A stretch of DNA of 64,000 bases from an uncultured Collinsella sp. (GCA_947002045.1 CAMQJB010000006.1:6999-70998); one strand, 5' to 3'. Numbered from the stretch's first letter, positions 41,667 through 49,608 are shown. Numbers and translations: made by a program. The notes: generated by a model not told the origin, from the letters alone.

Positions 41667-42251
41667 ATGCGAACCATCATCCTCTACGCCTCGCGCCATC
41701 ACGGCAACACGAAAAAGCTCGTGGACGCCATCGTCGAGGCACACCCCGAGATCGATACCCTCGACGTCAAGGCACTCGGTAAAAACGAGTACCCCGACCT
41801 GCACGAATATCATCTGATCGGTGTCGCCACGGGCATCTATTACTCCGAGATCGACAAGGACATGGCACGCGTGCTCACGAACGTGCTGCAACCGCAGGAC
41901 AAGGTGTTTGGCCTTATGACCTACGGTGGCAAAAACAAGTGGTACGGCAAGGATATCGATGGCATCTGCCGCATGAGGCAGGCCATCTTTATGGGTGTCT
42001 ACGGCTGCCCCGGCTTTGATACGTGGGGGCCGTTCAAACTCGCCGGCGGTGTCCAAAAGGGACACCCGACCGCTGAGGAAATTAAGGGCGCCGTCGACTT
42101 CTTCGACAAGATCGAAGACGAATATGGCGATATCATCGTCGAAGAGTACGCCAAGCGCGAGAAGCGTCTAGCATACGAGAAGGAGCATCCTGCAGGAGGC
42201 CTGGTGGCCGGCGTCAAGCGCACGGCAAAGAAGATCGCTAACAAGCTGTAA
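41667..42251 (+). CDS. Flavodoxin-domain protein
   Basis: The 194-residue protein begins with a flavodoxin-type FMN phosphate loop (YASRHHGNTKKLVDAI, residues 5-20) and continues through GIYYSEIDKDM and LMTYGGKNKWYG. The region after 140 is basic, helical and ends AGVKRTAKKIANKL. It is probably an FMN electron carrier, related to flavodoxins annotated next to anaerobic metabolism genes. ATG at 41667 follows AAAGGCC. It is divergent from lacX2 and convergent with nagA. Confidence 0.82.
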   Translation: MRTIILYASRHHGNTKKLVDAIVEAHPEIDTLDVKALGKNEYPDLHEYHLIGVATGIYYSEIDKDMARVLTNVLQPQDKVFGLMTYGGKNKWYGKDIDGICRMRQAIFMGVYGCPGFDTWGPFKLAGGVQKGHPTAEEIKGAVDFFDKIEDEYGDIIVEEYAKREKRLAYEKEHPAGGLVAGVKRTAKKIANKL

Positions 42252-42283
42252 CTGTGAAGGTGCTTTTGAGCGTTTAACCCATA

Positions 42284-42321
42284 CGGCGGGTCCGAGCAGA
42301 TTCGGGCCCGCCGTCTTTTTC
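42284..42321. terminator. Terminator between flavodoxin gene and nagA
   Basis: Stem ACGGCGGGTCCGA with TCGGGCCCGCCGT (one mismatch), CTTTTTC follows on the plus strand. It lies between convergent genes. Confidence 0.85.
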
Positions 42322-42326
42322 TATCG

Positions 42327-43496
42327 TTACTCGGTGAAGGCGTTGCCGACGCTCTGGCCGCCAACATACGTCTCGATGAGGGTGAGCTCATGGTCGAACA
42401 CGACAAAGTCGGCGTCGCGACCCGGCATGATGCTGCCGCACTTATCCTCGATGTGCGCGGAGCGTGCCGGCACCTCGGTTGCCATGCGAATGGCGATATC
42501 GGCGCTGGCGATGCCCCAGTCAACGATGTTCTTGACGCCCTGGGCAAGCGTGAGCACCGAGCCGGCAATGCTCTTGCCGTCGGCGAGCCAGCACAGGTTA
42601 TCCTTCATGATGACGTCCATGCCACCACTGGTGTAGCTGCCCTCGGGCATGCCGCCGCAGCCCAGGCAGTCAGTGATGAGCACCGTGTGTTGCCAGCCCT
42701 TTGCCTGCAGCAGTGCCTTGATGGCGGCAGGGTTAACGTGCTTGCCGTCACAGATGATCTCGGCGTAGGTCTCGGGCGTGGACATGGCAGCGCCCACGAC
42801 ACCGGGCTCACGGTGATGCAGCCCGCGCTGACCGTTATAGGTATGCGTAAAGCAGCTGGCACCGGCGTTGATGGCGGCGATGCACTCATCGTAGGTGGCG
42901 TCGGAGTGACCGATGCTGGTCACCACACCCTTGGCATTCAGAGCAGCCGCATAAGCAGCGGCGCCGTCGCGCTCGGCCGCCATGGCGCTCTTGACGATGC
43001 GACCACCCGCAGCCTCCTGCCACTGATCGAAGACCTCCTCGGAGGGATCGATCAGGTAAGCGGGGTTCTGCGCGCCCACGTGCTTCATGGTAAAGAAGGG
43101 GCCCTCCAGGTAGATGCCCTGAATGCGAGCACCGCAGAAGTCGGGGCCGCGACCCTCGTCCGCCTGAGCGATGGCGGCGCAGGCGTCCTTGATCTGTTCG
43201 ACGCCATCGGTGAACGTCGTGGGCAGCCAGCTGGTGGTGCCGCGACGGGCGAGCTCGGTCGAACTGATATCGATGCCCTCGGGATCGTTATCGGTAGTTG
43301 AGTGGTTGTAGAAGCCATGGATGTGAGTATCGACCATACCCGGTGCGATCCACGATCCCGTGTAGTCCTTAATCTCGCAAGAGGGCTCGTCGGCCTGCCA
43401 GGCGCCAAAGACGCCGTCCTCGACCATAAGATAGCCGCCCAGTTGCGGGCCTGCCGGCAAGAAGAACTTGTCAGCCTTAATTGCGTACGTGCTCAT
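42327..43496 (-). CDS. nagA: N-acetylglucosamine-6-phosphate / N-acetylgalactosamine-6-phosphate deacetylase
   Basis: It removes acetate from N-acetyl-amino-sugar phosphates. The 389-residue amidohydrolase has MVDTHIHGFYNHSTTD (metal histidines), the metal Glu in GIYLEGPF (about residue 130), SIGHSDATYDE, CFTHTYNG and the catalytic Asp in LITDCLGCGG. ATG at 43496 follows AAGGAG at a spacing of five. With AgaS downstream of the deacetylation step, GalNAc-6-phosphate (the AgaA role) is a likely substrate. A fragment of a second nagA is at 39462. Confidence 0.93.
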   Translation of the reverse strand: MSTYAIKADKFFLPAGPQLGGYLMVEDGVFGAWQADEPSCEIKDYTGSWIAPGMVDTHIHGFYNHSTTDNDPEGIDISSTELARRGTTSWLPTTFTDGVEQIKDACAAIAQADEGRGPDFCGARIQGIYLEGPFFTMKHVGAQNPAYLIDPSEEVFDQWQEAAGGRIVKSAMAAERDGAAAYAAALNAKGVVTSIGHSDATYDECIAAINAGASCFTHTYNGQRGLHHREPGVVGAAMSTPETYAEIICDGKHVNPAAIKALLQAKGWQHTVLITDCLGCGGMPEGSYTSGGMDVIMKDNLCWLADGKSIAGSVLTLAQGVKNIVDWGIASADIAIRMATEVPARSAHIEDKCGSIMPGRDADFVVFDHELTLIETYVGGQSVGNAFTE

Positions 43497-43563
43497 ATGC
43501 ACTCCTTGCTTCTAAAGCAGTTGACTGTGGTGATGCTTATATCCAGCTCACGTAAAACAAAAA

Positions 43564-43597
43564 GCGCCCGCCCGCCGTTATGAGCGGACGGGCGCCC
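43564..43597 (-). terminator. Terminator of agaS
   Basis: GC-rich stem with GCGCCCG/CGGGCGC ends, followed on the minus strand by TTTTTG. Confidence 0.8.
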
Positions 43598-43613
43598 TTA
43601 CAGGGGGACGCGA

Positions 43614-44780
43614 TTAAGCGGTGAAGGGGTGAATCGTCACGCCCTTAACCACGCGGTTGACCGTGCCGGTGGGGCTCGGCGTATCGGGCGTGTTGCCCAC
43701 GCGCACGGAGTTGAGCAAGCTGATAGCCTGGGCAAACATCACGAACGGCAGAGCAAGGTAGCCCTCGGGAAGTGCCTCGTAGCCCTTAAAGGTGAAGGAC
43801 TCACCCTCATAGACGGTGGCACCTTCCTGCTGAACGGCGACGGTGTGCTGAGCGATCTTGTCGCCACCGATCTCGTTGAGGATGTCGATGTCGTACTGAC
43901 GGGTGTAGGCGTCGTTGTTGACGAACACGAAGACGAGCGTCTTATCGTCGACGAAGGACTTGGGTCCGTGACGATAGCCCATGGAAGTGTCGTAAGAAGT
44001 GGCAACCAGGCCGTGAGCAAGCTCGAGAATCTTAAGCTGGCTCTCCTGAGCAAGGCCGCCAAAGGAGCCGGAGCCCAGGTAGGTCACGCGGTTGAAGTCG
44101 CCAGCGAGGTAATCGGCGACCTCGGACTCGCGAGCGATAACCTCCTCGCCCATCTTGGCGATGGTCTCGACCCACTCGGCCTTCTGCTCGTCAGAGGCAG
44201 TGTCGAAAATAAGGGTGGAGAGCAGGGTCATGCAGGAATAAGAACCGGTCATGGCGAAGCCCTTGTCGTTGGCGCGCGGAATGAGCAGCGTCAGCGCATT
44301 GGGATCATCGGCAGACTCGACGGCGAGCTTGCCCTCGGGAGCGCAGGTGATGTTGAGGAACTTGACGTTGTGGACGAGCTCCTTGGCAACGGCAACGGCG
44401 GCAAGGCTCTCGGGGCTGTTGCCAGAGCGGGCAAAGGAAACCACGAGCGTGGGATCCTCGGCGCGCAGGAAGTCGCGCGGGGCGCTCACGATGTCGGTCG
44501 TGGCGATGGGCTTAAAGTCGTAGAGATCAGTGTTGCCAGCGTGACGCAGGTACGGAGCGCAGGTATCGCCAACGTAGTCGGACGTACCGGCACCGGTGAA
44601 GACAACGGACAGACGACCCTCGCCCATAGCGCGAGCCTCGGCCAGGAAGGCCTCGATGGCCTCCTTGTTCTCGCGATAGATGTTGAGCGTATCACGCCAA
44701 AGCTCGGGCTGCTGAGCAATCTCGGCCGTGGTGATCTGGGCGCCGAGCTCGGTGAGCTCCTCGACACTCTTCTCGAACAT
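43614..44780 (-). CDS. agaS: AgaS: galactosamine-6-phosphate deaminase/isomerase (SIS domains)
   Basis: It converts galactosamine-6-phosphate to tagatose-6-phosphate and ammonia. The 388-residue protein has two SIS domains: TGAGTSDYVGD and SFARSGNSPESLA in the first, LGSGSFGGLAQESQLKILEL and YDTSMGYRHGPKS in the second. The C-terminus NTPDTPSPTGTVNRVV is the AgaS hallmark and matches the E. coli protein closely. It lies between nagA and the GntR regulator. Its product feeds LacC, linking the amino-sugar branch to the tagatose pathway. Confidence 0.93.
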   Translation of the reverse strand: MFEKSVEELTELGAQITTAEIAQQPELWRDTLNIYRENKEAIEAFLAEARAMGEGRLSVVFTGAGTSDYVGDTCAPYLRHAGNTDLYDFKPIATTDIVSAPRDFLRAEDPTLVVSFARSGNSPESLAAVAVAKELVHNVKFLNITCAPEGKLAVESADDPNALTLLIPRANDKGFAMTGSYSCMTLLSTLIFDTASDEQKAEWVETIAKMGEEVIARESEVADYLAGDFNRVTYLGSGSFGGLAQESQLKILELAHGLVATSYDTSMGYRHGPKSFVDDKTLVFVFVNNDAYTRQYDIDILNEIGGDKIAQHTVAVQQEGATVYEGESFTFKGYEALPEGYLALPFVMFAQAISLLNSVRVGNTPDTPSPTGTVNRVVKGVTIHPFTA

Positions 44781-44842
44781 TTCTAATACCTCTCTCTAGA
44801 AGTAATCCTCTGACGTGCAATTATACACTTCGGTTGGTTATC

Positions 44843-44856
44843 TGGTAGTAACCAGT
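44843..44856. promoter_or_regulatory. GntR-type operator upstream of agaS
   Basis: CTGGT-AGTA-ACCAG, an almost perfect palindrome 63 bases before agaS and 13 bases from the gntR stop side. It recurs at 49135-49148. Confidence 0.65.
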
Positions 44857-44894
44857 TAAATGCAAAGAATCACCATATGGAAACGATGCGAGCA

Positions 44895-45626
44895 CTAGTT
44901 ACTGCGCTGGTGGTAAACCTTGTATTTAAACTGATCGGCACGAGCAACCGAGAGTGTGTACTCCACTACCTCGTTTGACTCGTTATACGTAGTCCTGACC
45001 AAATCGAGCACAGGCGAGCCCTCGACAATTCCCAAAAGGTGGGCATCGGTGGGACGGGCTATGCTCGCATAGAACTCCTCTTCGGCCACGCGAATCTTTT
45101 GCTGAAAGTCCTGCTCAATCACATCGTAAAGCGGCTTACACTCCAGCAGCGGTCGCTTTAGGGACAGAAATTGACGAACCGGTAGATAGCTGCGTTCGAC
45201 TATCATGGGCATGTTGTCGGCAGAGCGAAGGCGCTTGAGCTTAAAAATGCGATCACCGATGCGCAATCCCATATGCTCGGCCAGATTCTTATCGGCCTCC
45301 ATCTCGCAAAACTCGAGAATCGTGGTCTCGGGTTCTCGACCCATCGCGCGCATCTGCTCGGTAAAGCTGTAGGACTGCATAAGATTGGTTGCTTTTGCCG
45401 AACGGTCGGTCACAAAGGTACCGCGACCGTGCTGCCGAACCACCAGTCCTAAACGCTCCAGTTCCTGCAGAGCCAGGCGTACCGTAGTGCGCGAGAGACC
45501 ATAGCGCTCCGAAAGTTCGCGCTCGGAAGGAATCATGTCACCGGCGCGATATTCATGGTCAATCTTTTCGGTCAGAATATCGACCAGCTGATCGTACAGC
45601 GGTTGCTTACGCGCTCCGATCGCCAT
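44895..45626 (-). CDS. GntR-family regulator with UTRA domain (AgaR/NagR-like)
   Basis: The 243-residue protein has a winged helix (about residues 8-75; IPSERELSERYGLSRTTVRLALQEL) and a UTRA effector domain (about 95-240; FKLKRLRSADNMPM, VERSYLP, YTLSVARADQFKY). UTRA regulators of the NagR/AgaR2 type sense amino-sugar phosphates. It lies inside the nagA-agaS-PTS cluster. The ACTGGTAGTAACCA-type sites upstream of agaS and the PTS operon are likely targets. Position suggests N-acetylgalactosamine or galactosamine control. Confidence 0.88.
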   Translation of the reverse strand: MAIGARKQPLYDQLVDILTEKIDHEYRAGDMIPSERELSERYGLSRTTVRLALQELERLGLVVRQHGRGTFVTDRSAKATNLMQSYSFTEQMRAMGREPETTILEFCEMEADKNLAEHMGLRIGDRIFKLKRLRSADNMPMIVERSYLPVRQFLSLKRPLLECKPLYDVIEQDFQQKIRVAEEEFYASIARPTDAHLLGIVEGSPVLDLVRTTYNESNEVVEYTLSVARADQFKYKVYHQRSN

Positions 45627-45711
45627 CCTATCCTCCCTTTTGCTCGAATTCGGCTAACTACCTAGGGTGTTATGCATTATCTGTCTGCCACACCCGAATC
45701 ATTAAGAAAAC

Positions 45712-45745
45712 AAAAGCCGCACGCTCTTTCGAGCACGCGGCTTTT
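45712..45745 (-). terminator. Terminator of the mannose-family PTS operon
   Basis: Stem AAAAGCCGC...GCGGCTTTT with ACGCTC/GAGC inner pairing (two mismatches). Confidence 0.75.
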
Positions 45746-45811
45746 AACATACACATGGCTTAAGGGGTCGGGGTGTGAGCCGCGTAGGGACACACCCCTC
45801 AAGCTAGAGCC

Positions 45812-46894
45812 TTACCAGATGCTCGGCCAGAGACCAAGCGGGCCAGCGCCCAGGATGCCAAGGACGAAGAGCAGGAGAATGCCCTTGGTCGGGGTCCAGC
45901 TGTGCTTAGCGAACATGTAGTAAAGCAGCAGCGTAAGCATAAGCGGGACGAGCTTCGGGACGATGGTGTTGAGGGTGTCGGCAACAGAGAAGTTGACCGG
46001 ATCCTCGGTAACGGTGCCGTAGGTCACGGACTCCATGCCGTTACCCAGATCGGTGACGCCGCACTCGACAGCGTTGCCGTCGGCATCGGAAGCGGTAAGG
46101 GCGTTGCCGTCCTTATCGGTCATGGCGATGGTACCGGCCTCAGCGGTCTCGGTATCGATGCCCTCCATACCGGTGAAGTTCTCGGCCTCCTTCTCGGAGA
46201 CAATCACGGTAGTAGCGGAGAGACCACGGGTGGTGCCGTTGGGGATCTGGAGGTTGATCTGGGTGCCACCCATGGTGACGACCAGGCAACCGACGACGAA
46301 GACGCCCATGATGGAAGCGGCACGCGTGAAGGCCTGCATGTTGGCGGTCAGAGCGTCAATAGCGCTGGTGCCAAGCTTGTAGGACCAGTTCATGAGCCAG
46401 AAACGCAGAGCGAACTGGACGACGTTGAAGATCACCAGGAAGATGATCGGCGCAGCAGCGTTGCCGTTGATGGCCATGTTGGAGGTGATGCCGGCCGTGA
46501 TAGGCACGAGCGTCAGCCAGAACAGGGCGTCACCGATACCACCGAGCGGGCCCATTGCGGCGACGCGGACGGCGCGGATCGTGGGGATGTCAACCTTGTT
46601 CTGCTCGAGCGAAAGCACGATGCCCATAACAAAGGTGACAAGGAACGGGTGGGTGTTGAAGAACTCCAGGTTGTGGCTCATGGAAGCCGCGAGGTCGTTC
46701 TTGTTGGTGTGGATCTTCTCCAGACCGGGGATGATGGAGTAGAGCCAGCCAGCGGCCTGCATACGCTCGTAGTTGAACGAGGCCTGCAGGAAGCAGGAGC
46801 GCCAAGCCATCTTGTTGAGGGTCTTCTGATCGAGCTGCGGAGCAGGAGTAAGATCCTCGTAGTGCTCCGGGATCACATACTCATTAGATGCCAT
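45812..46894 (-). CDS. PTS mannose/sorbose-family IID component with an inserted domain
   Basis: This is a membrane subunit of the amino-sugar PTS. The IID core is clear: LNKMAWRSCFLQASFNYERMQ, GMEK-like PGLEKIHTNK, FFNTHPFLVTFVMGI, and the C-terminal LMLTLLLYYMFAK. The 360-residue protein is about 80 residues longer than usual. The extra stretch (about 220-302) is polar and acidic, with DKDGNALTASDADGNA, and lies in a loop before the last membrane segment. The start overlaps the IIC stop by 11 bases. The insertion probably faces the cell exterior, but this is inference. Confidence 0.9.
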   Translation of the reverse strand: MASNEYVIPEHYEDLTPAPQLDQKTLNKMAWRSCFLQASFNYERMQAAGWLYSIIPGLEKIHTNKNDLAASMSHNLEFFNTHPFLVTFVMGIVLSLEQNKVDIPTIRAVRVAAMGPLGGIGDALFWLTLVPITAGITSNMAINGNAAAPIIFLVIFNVVQFALRFWLMNWSYKLGTSAIDALTANMQAFTRAASIMGVFVVGCLVVTMGGTQINLQIPNGTTRGLSATTVIVSEKEAENFTGMEGIDTETAEAGTIAMTDKDGNALTASDADGNAVECGVTDLGNGMESVTYGTVTEDPVNFSVADTLNTIVPKLVPLMLTLLLYYMFAKHSWTPTKGILLLFVLGILGAGPLGLWPSIW

Positions 46895-47684
46895 CTTCGA
46901 AGTCACCTCCGTCAGAAACAGCTGCACCCTTCAGCTCGGTCTGCTGCTGGAAGTCCCAGAAAGCGATGCCGAAGCCGATGAGAGCGAGGATGAGCAGAGC
47001 AGGGGTTGCCAGAGAATCGTTGGCAACGGTGATGAGCGCGAGGCCAAAGCCCATGAGGAAGAAGCCCCACATATCGCGGTTCATCATAACCTTGAGCAGG
47101 ACGGCGAAGCCGACGAAGCGCATCATGCCGCCTGCAGCGGACAGACCGGTCTGCAGCCAAGTCGGGATGGCGGAAGCGATGGTCTGACCAATGGTAGCGC
47201 CAGCGATGAAGAACAGGGTGACGACGACAGCGAAGATCAGGCCGAGCAGAGCCATGGCGAAGTAGTTCAGGCGCTCGATGCCCTTGGTGTCAGCGTTATG
47301 AGCCATGTTATCGGCCGTGGACATAAGCGGGGACATAAGCGTGAAGACCAGGGTAACGCCGAGCTGACCAAGCAGAGCGAACGGAATGGCAAGGCCGACT
47401 GCCGCGTTGGGCTCGAGACCCGTAGCGATAGCGAGAATGGCTGCCATGATGCCGCCAATGACGGCGTTAGGCGGCTGAGCGCCTCCGATCGGCATGTTGC
47501 CAATCGTCATGAGCTGATAAGTACCACCCACGAGAAGACCGGTGTTGAGGTCGCCAAGGATAAGACCGATGACGGCGCCGGTGACGATGGGCTGATAGAG
47601 AGACTCGAGGAAGTCAAACTGGTCGATTGCCGCGATGAACGTGACGACGAAGACCAGAGCGATCTGGATGATCGAGTATTCCAT
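46884..47684 (-). CDS. PTS mannose/sorbose-family IIC component
   Basis: A 266-residue polytopic subunit that, with IID, forms the sugar channel. It has FDFLESLYQPIVTGAVIG, the family phrase LGDLNTGLLVGGTYQL, and GAQPPNAVIGGIMA. GAAAGGAGG precedes ATG at optimal distance. It overlaps IID by 11 bases and follows IIB after 90 bases. By neighbourhood (agaS, nagA, agaR-like) the sugar is likely N-acetylgalactosamine/galactosamine or a derived oligosaccharide. Confidence 0.92.
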   Translation of the reverse strand: MEYSIIQIALVFVVTFIAAIDQFDFLESLYQPIVTGAVIGLILGDLNTGLLVGGTYQLMTIGNMPIGGAQPPNAVIGGIMAAILAIATGLEPNAAVGLAIPFALLGQLGVTLVFTLMSPLMSTADNMAHNADTKGIERLNYFAMALLGLIFAVVVTLFFIAGATIGQTIASAIPTWLQTGLSAAGGMMRFVGFAVLLKVMMNRDMWGFFLMGFGLALITVANDSLATPALLILALIGFGIAFWDFQQQTELKGAAVSDGGDFEDGI

Positions 47685-47774
47685 CTTGCTCCTCCTTTCA
47701 AAATGTATGTACGCACTTTGGATTTCACGTACAGAACGTCAGGGTTTCACTCCTGACAACGTGGATCACGAGGA

Positions 47775-48257
47775 TTACGAGAAGAGCTTGCTCGTGTCCT
47801 CAACAGGCGTGCTCGGAACGCGCCTGATCTCCAACTCCACCCCCAATTCCTGCAGCTCTTTAAACGCAGCGACATCCTCGTCGTTAACTGCGACGGAGGT
47901 GGCGACTTGGCGCTTTCCTTCCGACATGTGCATGTTGCCGATGTTTACCTTCTTTATAGGCACACCGCCCTTGACGAGCGTAAGCACGTCTTCCGGTGTT
48001 TCGGCCACGATGAAGATCTTCTGGCGCGGGCTCGCCTTGCCAATGACGTCGATGGTCTTCTGCAGAGAGAAGAAACGCGTAGCGACGCCGGCGGGAGCGG
48101 CCATCTTCATGAGGTTCTGGCGCATGGTATTGGACGCCACGTCGTCGTTGGCGACGAGGATGAGGTTGGAGCCCAGGGTGGAGTTCCACTGGGTGGCAAC
48201 CTGACCATGAACCAGTCGGTTATCGATGCGGGTAAGAAGAATGTTGGGTTCTGCCAT
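47775..48257 (-). CDS. PTS mannose/sorbose-family IIB component
   Basis: A 160-residue cytoplasmic phosphocarrier with the canonical phosphohistidine motif in TRIDNRLVHGQVATQW (His about residue 18), RFFSLQKTIDVI, LTLVKGGVPI and IGNMHMSEGKR. It receives phosphate from the IIA at 48575. The paralogue at 38031-38513 lacks this histidine. It is third in the IIA-YajC-IIB-IIC-IID operon. Confidence 0.93.
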   Translation of the reverse strand: MAEPNILLTRIDNRLVHGQVATQWNSTLGSNLILVANDDVASNTMRQNLMKMAAPAGVATRFFSLQKTIDVIGKASPRQKIFIVAETPEDVLTLVKGGVPIKKVNIGNMHMSEGKRQVATSVAVNDEDVAAFKELQELGVELEIRRVPSTPVEDTSKLFS

Positions 48258-48293
48258 GTTGATCAGCTTCCTTTCGTTATTTGCTGACGACAG

Positions 48294-48575
48294 TTACTTG
48301 ATCTCCTGAATCGCGTAACGCGAAACATCTACGACGGCTCCGGATCGGACTTTGATCTGGACCTTCTCGCCTTCGATGCCTTTGACGGTTCCGTAGATAC
48401 CGCCGGCGAAAAGAACCTCTTGACCCGGCTTGAGCTCGGTGTGCAGCTCCTTGAAGTACTTCTGCTTCTTCTTCATGTTGATTTGCGACCAGATGGTGTA
48501 AATCAAGCCCATGATGACAAGCAGGCCTAAAAGGGCGACCGAGGAGCTCAGGACGTTGGCTCCGAAATCGGCCAT
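48294..48575 (-). CDS. yajC: YajC-family small membrane protein inside the PTS operon
   Basis: The 93-residue protein has one membrane span (about residues 9-29) and a YajC domain: KKKQKYFKELHTELKPGQEV, GIYGTVKGIEGEKVQIKV and VDVSRYAIQEI. YajC is normally an accessory of the SecDF translocase. Here its ATG overlaps the IIA stop by one base and it is followed by IIB, so it is co-translated with the PTS. Similar yajC-like genes are known in streptococcal mannose-family PTS operons for glycosaminoglycan fragments. A PTS-dedicated role is inference. Confidence 0.87.
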   Translation of the reverse strand: MADFGANVLSSSVALLGLLVIMGLIYTIWSQINMKKKQKYFKELHTELKPGQEVLFAGGIYGTVKGIEGEKVQIKVRSGAVVDVSRYAIQEIK

Positions 48576-49018
48576 TAGATGCCGTCCTCGTCGCCGAAGA
48601 TATCCTCTTCGTCGGAGCCGGCAACGGATGCGACCGTCTGGGCGGTGATGCCCGTCTGGCCAACGGTCACGGCCTGCTCGCCAAGCTCGGCGAGCGTGGC
48701 GTTGCCGCGGAGGAACAGAAGCTCAATAACCATGGGAAGGTTGGTGCCGGTCAGAACCTCGACGTTGTCGACATCCTGGGCAATCATCATCGCCTGGTTG
48801 AACGGGGTGCCACCAAGCAGGTCGGTAAAGACGAGCACGCCATCGCACTCCTCGCGCATGGCGGTAATAGCGGCGCGGAGATCCTCACCGTAGGAAGCAG
48901 CCTGGTCGCCCTCAAAAGGAACGACGGTAAAAGCGGGCTGGTCGCCAGCAACCATAGCGATAGCGCTTGCGAGGCCGGGTGCGAACTGTCCATGACCGGT
49001 AAGAATAAAGCCAACCAT
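48575..49018 (-). CDS. PTS mannose/sorbose-family IIA component
   Basis: A 147-residue IIA of the ManX type with the phosphohistidine in FILTGHGQFAPG (His9), VFTDLLGGTPFNQA and a C-terminal acidic tail DEEDIFGDEDG. It transfers phosphate from HPr to IIB. GGAAGGGAAA lies upstream of ATG. It is the first gene of the amino-sugar PTS operon, and the 630-base region upstream carries a GntR-type operator and two 21-bp direct repeats. Confidence 0.92.
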   Translation of the reverse strand: MVGFILTGHGQFAPGLASAIAMVAGDQPAFTVVPFEGDQAASYGEDLRAAITAMREECDGVLVFTDLLGGTPFNQAMMIAQDVDNVEVLTGTNLPMVIELLFLRGNATLAELGEQAVTVGQTGITAQTVASVAGSDEEDIFGDEDGI

Positions 49019-49134
49019 TCAAATTTCCCTTCCGAAGGTGTGTACGATCTGAGTCCGATGATTTTCGGAAGCCAGCGGGCGCTCGCCCTTAAAGCTTCTT
49101 AGAAAGCGTACTTTGAAGACCAGTGGTTTCTAAA

Positions 49135-49148
49135 CTGGTAGTAACCAC
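49135..49148. promoter_or_regulatory. GntR-type operator upstream of the amino-sugar PTS operon
   Basis: CTGGT-AGTA-ACCAC at 49135-49148, overlapping a second arrangement of ACCAGT/ACTGGT halves just upstream. A looser ACTGGT-TCTA-ACTGGT on the minus strand is near 49415-49430. Confidence 0.6.
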
Positions 49149-49221
49149 GTGACGTGTTGTTGTCACTATATCACCCCAGAAGAGGTCGCTTTCGTTGATT
49201 CATACGGTAAAACGTTTTTGC

Positions 49222-49251
49222 ACCGCTCACGGTGATAAATCGACCGTTTAC
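49222..49251 (+). promoter_or_regulatory. 21-bp direct-repeat (LytTR-like) site upstream of the amino-sugar PTS operon, site 1
   Basis: ACCGCTCAC at 49222 and ACCGTTTAC at 49243, 21 bp apart, reading away from the operon. Confidence 0.5.
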
Positions 49252-49442
49252 CGGTCGTTAACACTTCTACCTGCGGTTTTGAAACCGTTCCGAAATGCTT
49301 TGGCAAAAGATCGGATCTTTTCCTTTGTCTAAACAACGCAGGGCGGCTAAAAATAGCGTGTAGAAAAATTGCAGGTCATTGTGAAGATATGTGAATTGGT
49401 CTTTTTGACTTAATACCAGTTAGAACCAGTTTTGAGATTATC

Positions 49443-49490
49443 GGTGAACGGTAGTTTTCGACCGTTCACCGGTTACTTGCAATCGTTTGC
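49443..49490 (+). promoter_or_regulatory. 21-bp direct-repeat (LytTR-like) site, site 2, with overlapping inverted repeat
   Basis: ACCGTTCAC at 49461 and ATCGTTTGC at 49482 are 21 bp apart. The first also forms a perfect 10-bp inverted repeat GGTGAACGGT/ACCGTTCACC (49443-49452, 49461-49470). Confidence 0.45.
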
Positions 49491-49572
49491 AGTTGTTTTC
49501 CCAGATGAATTAGGGAAGCGCGATGGAGCGCTTGCGCGGGCGCAAGGCCTACCCCAGTGGTTTCGGCAGCAA

Positions 49573-49608
49573 TAAGCCCGCTAGAACGTTGTCCGTTCTA
49601 GCGGGCTT
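49573..49608 (-). terminator. Terminator of the membrane-anchored SurA-like gene
   Basis: A perfect 15-bp stem TAAGCCCGCTAGAAC with a six-base loop TTGTCC. Confidence 0.8.
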
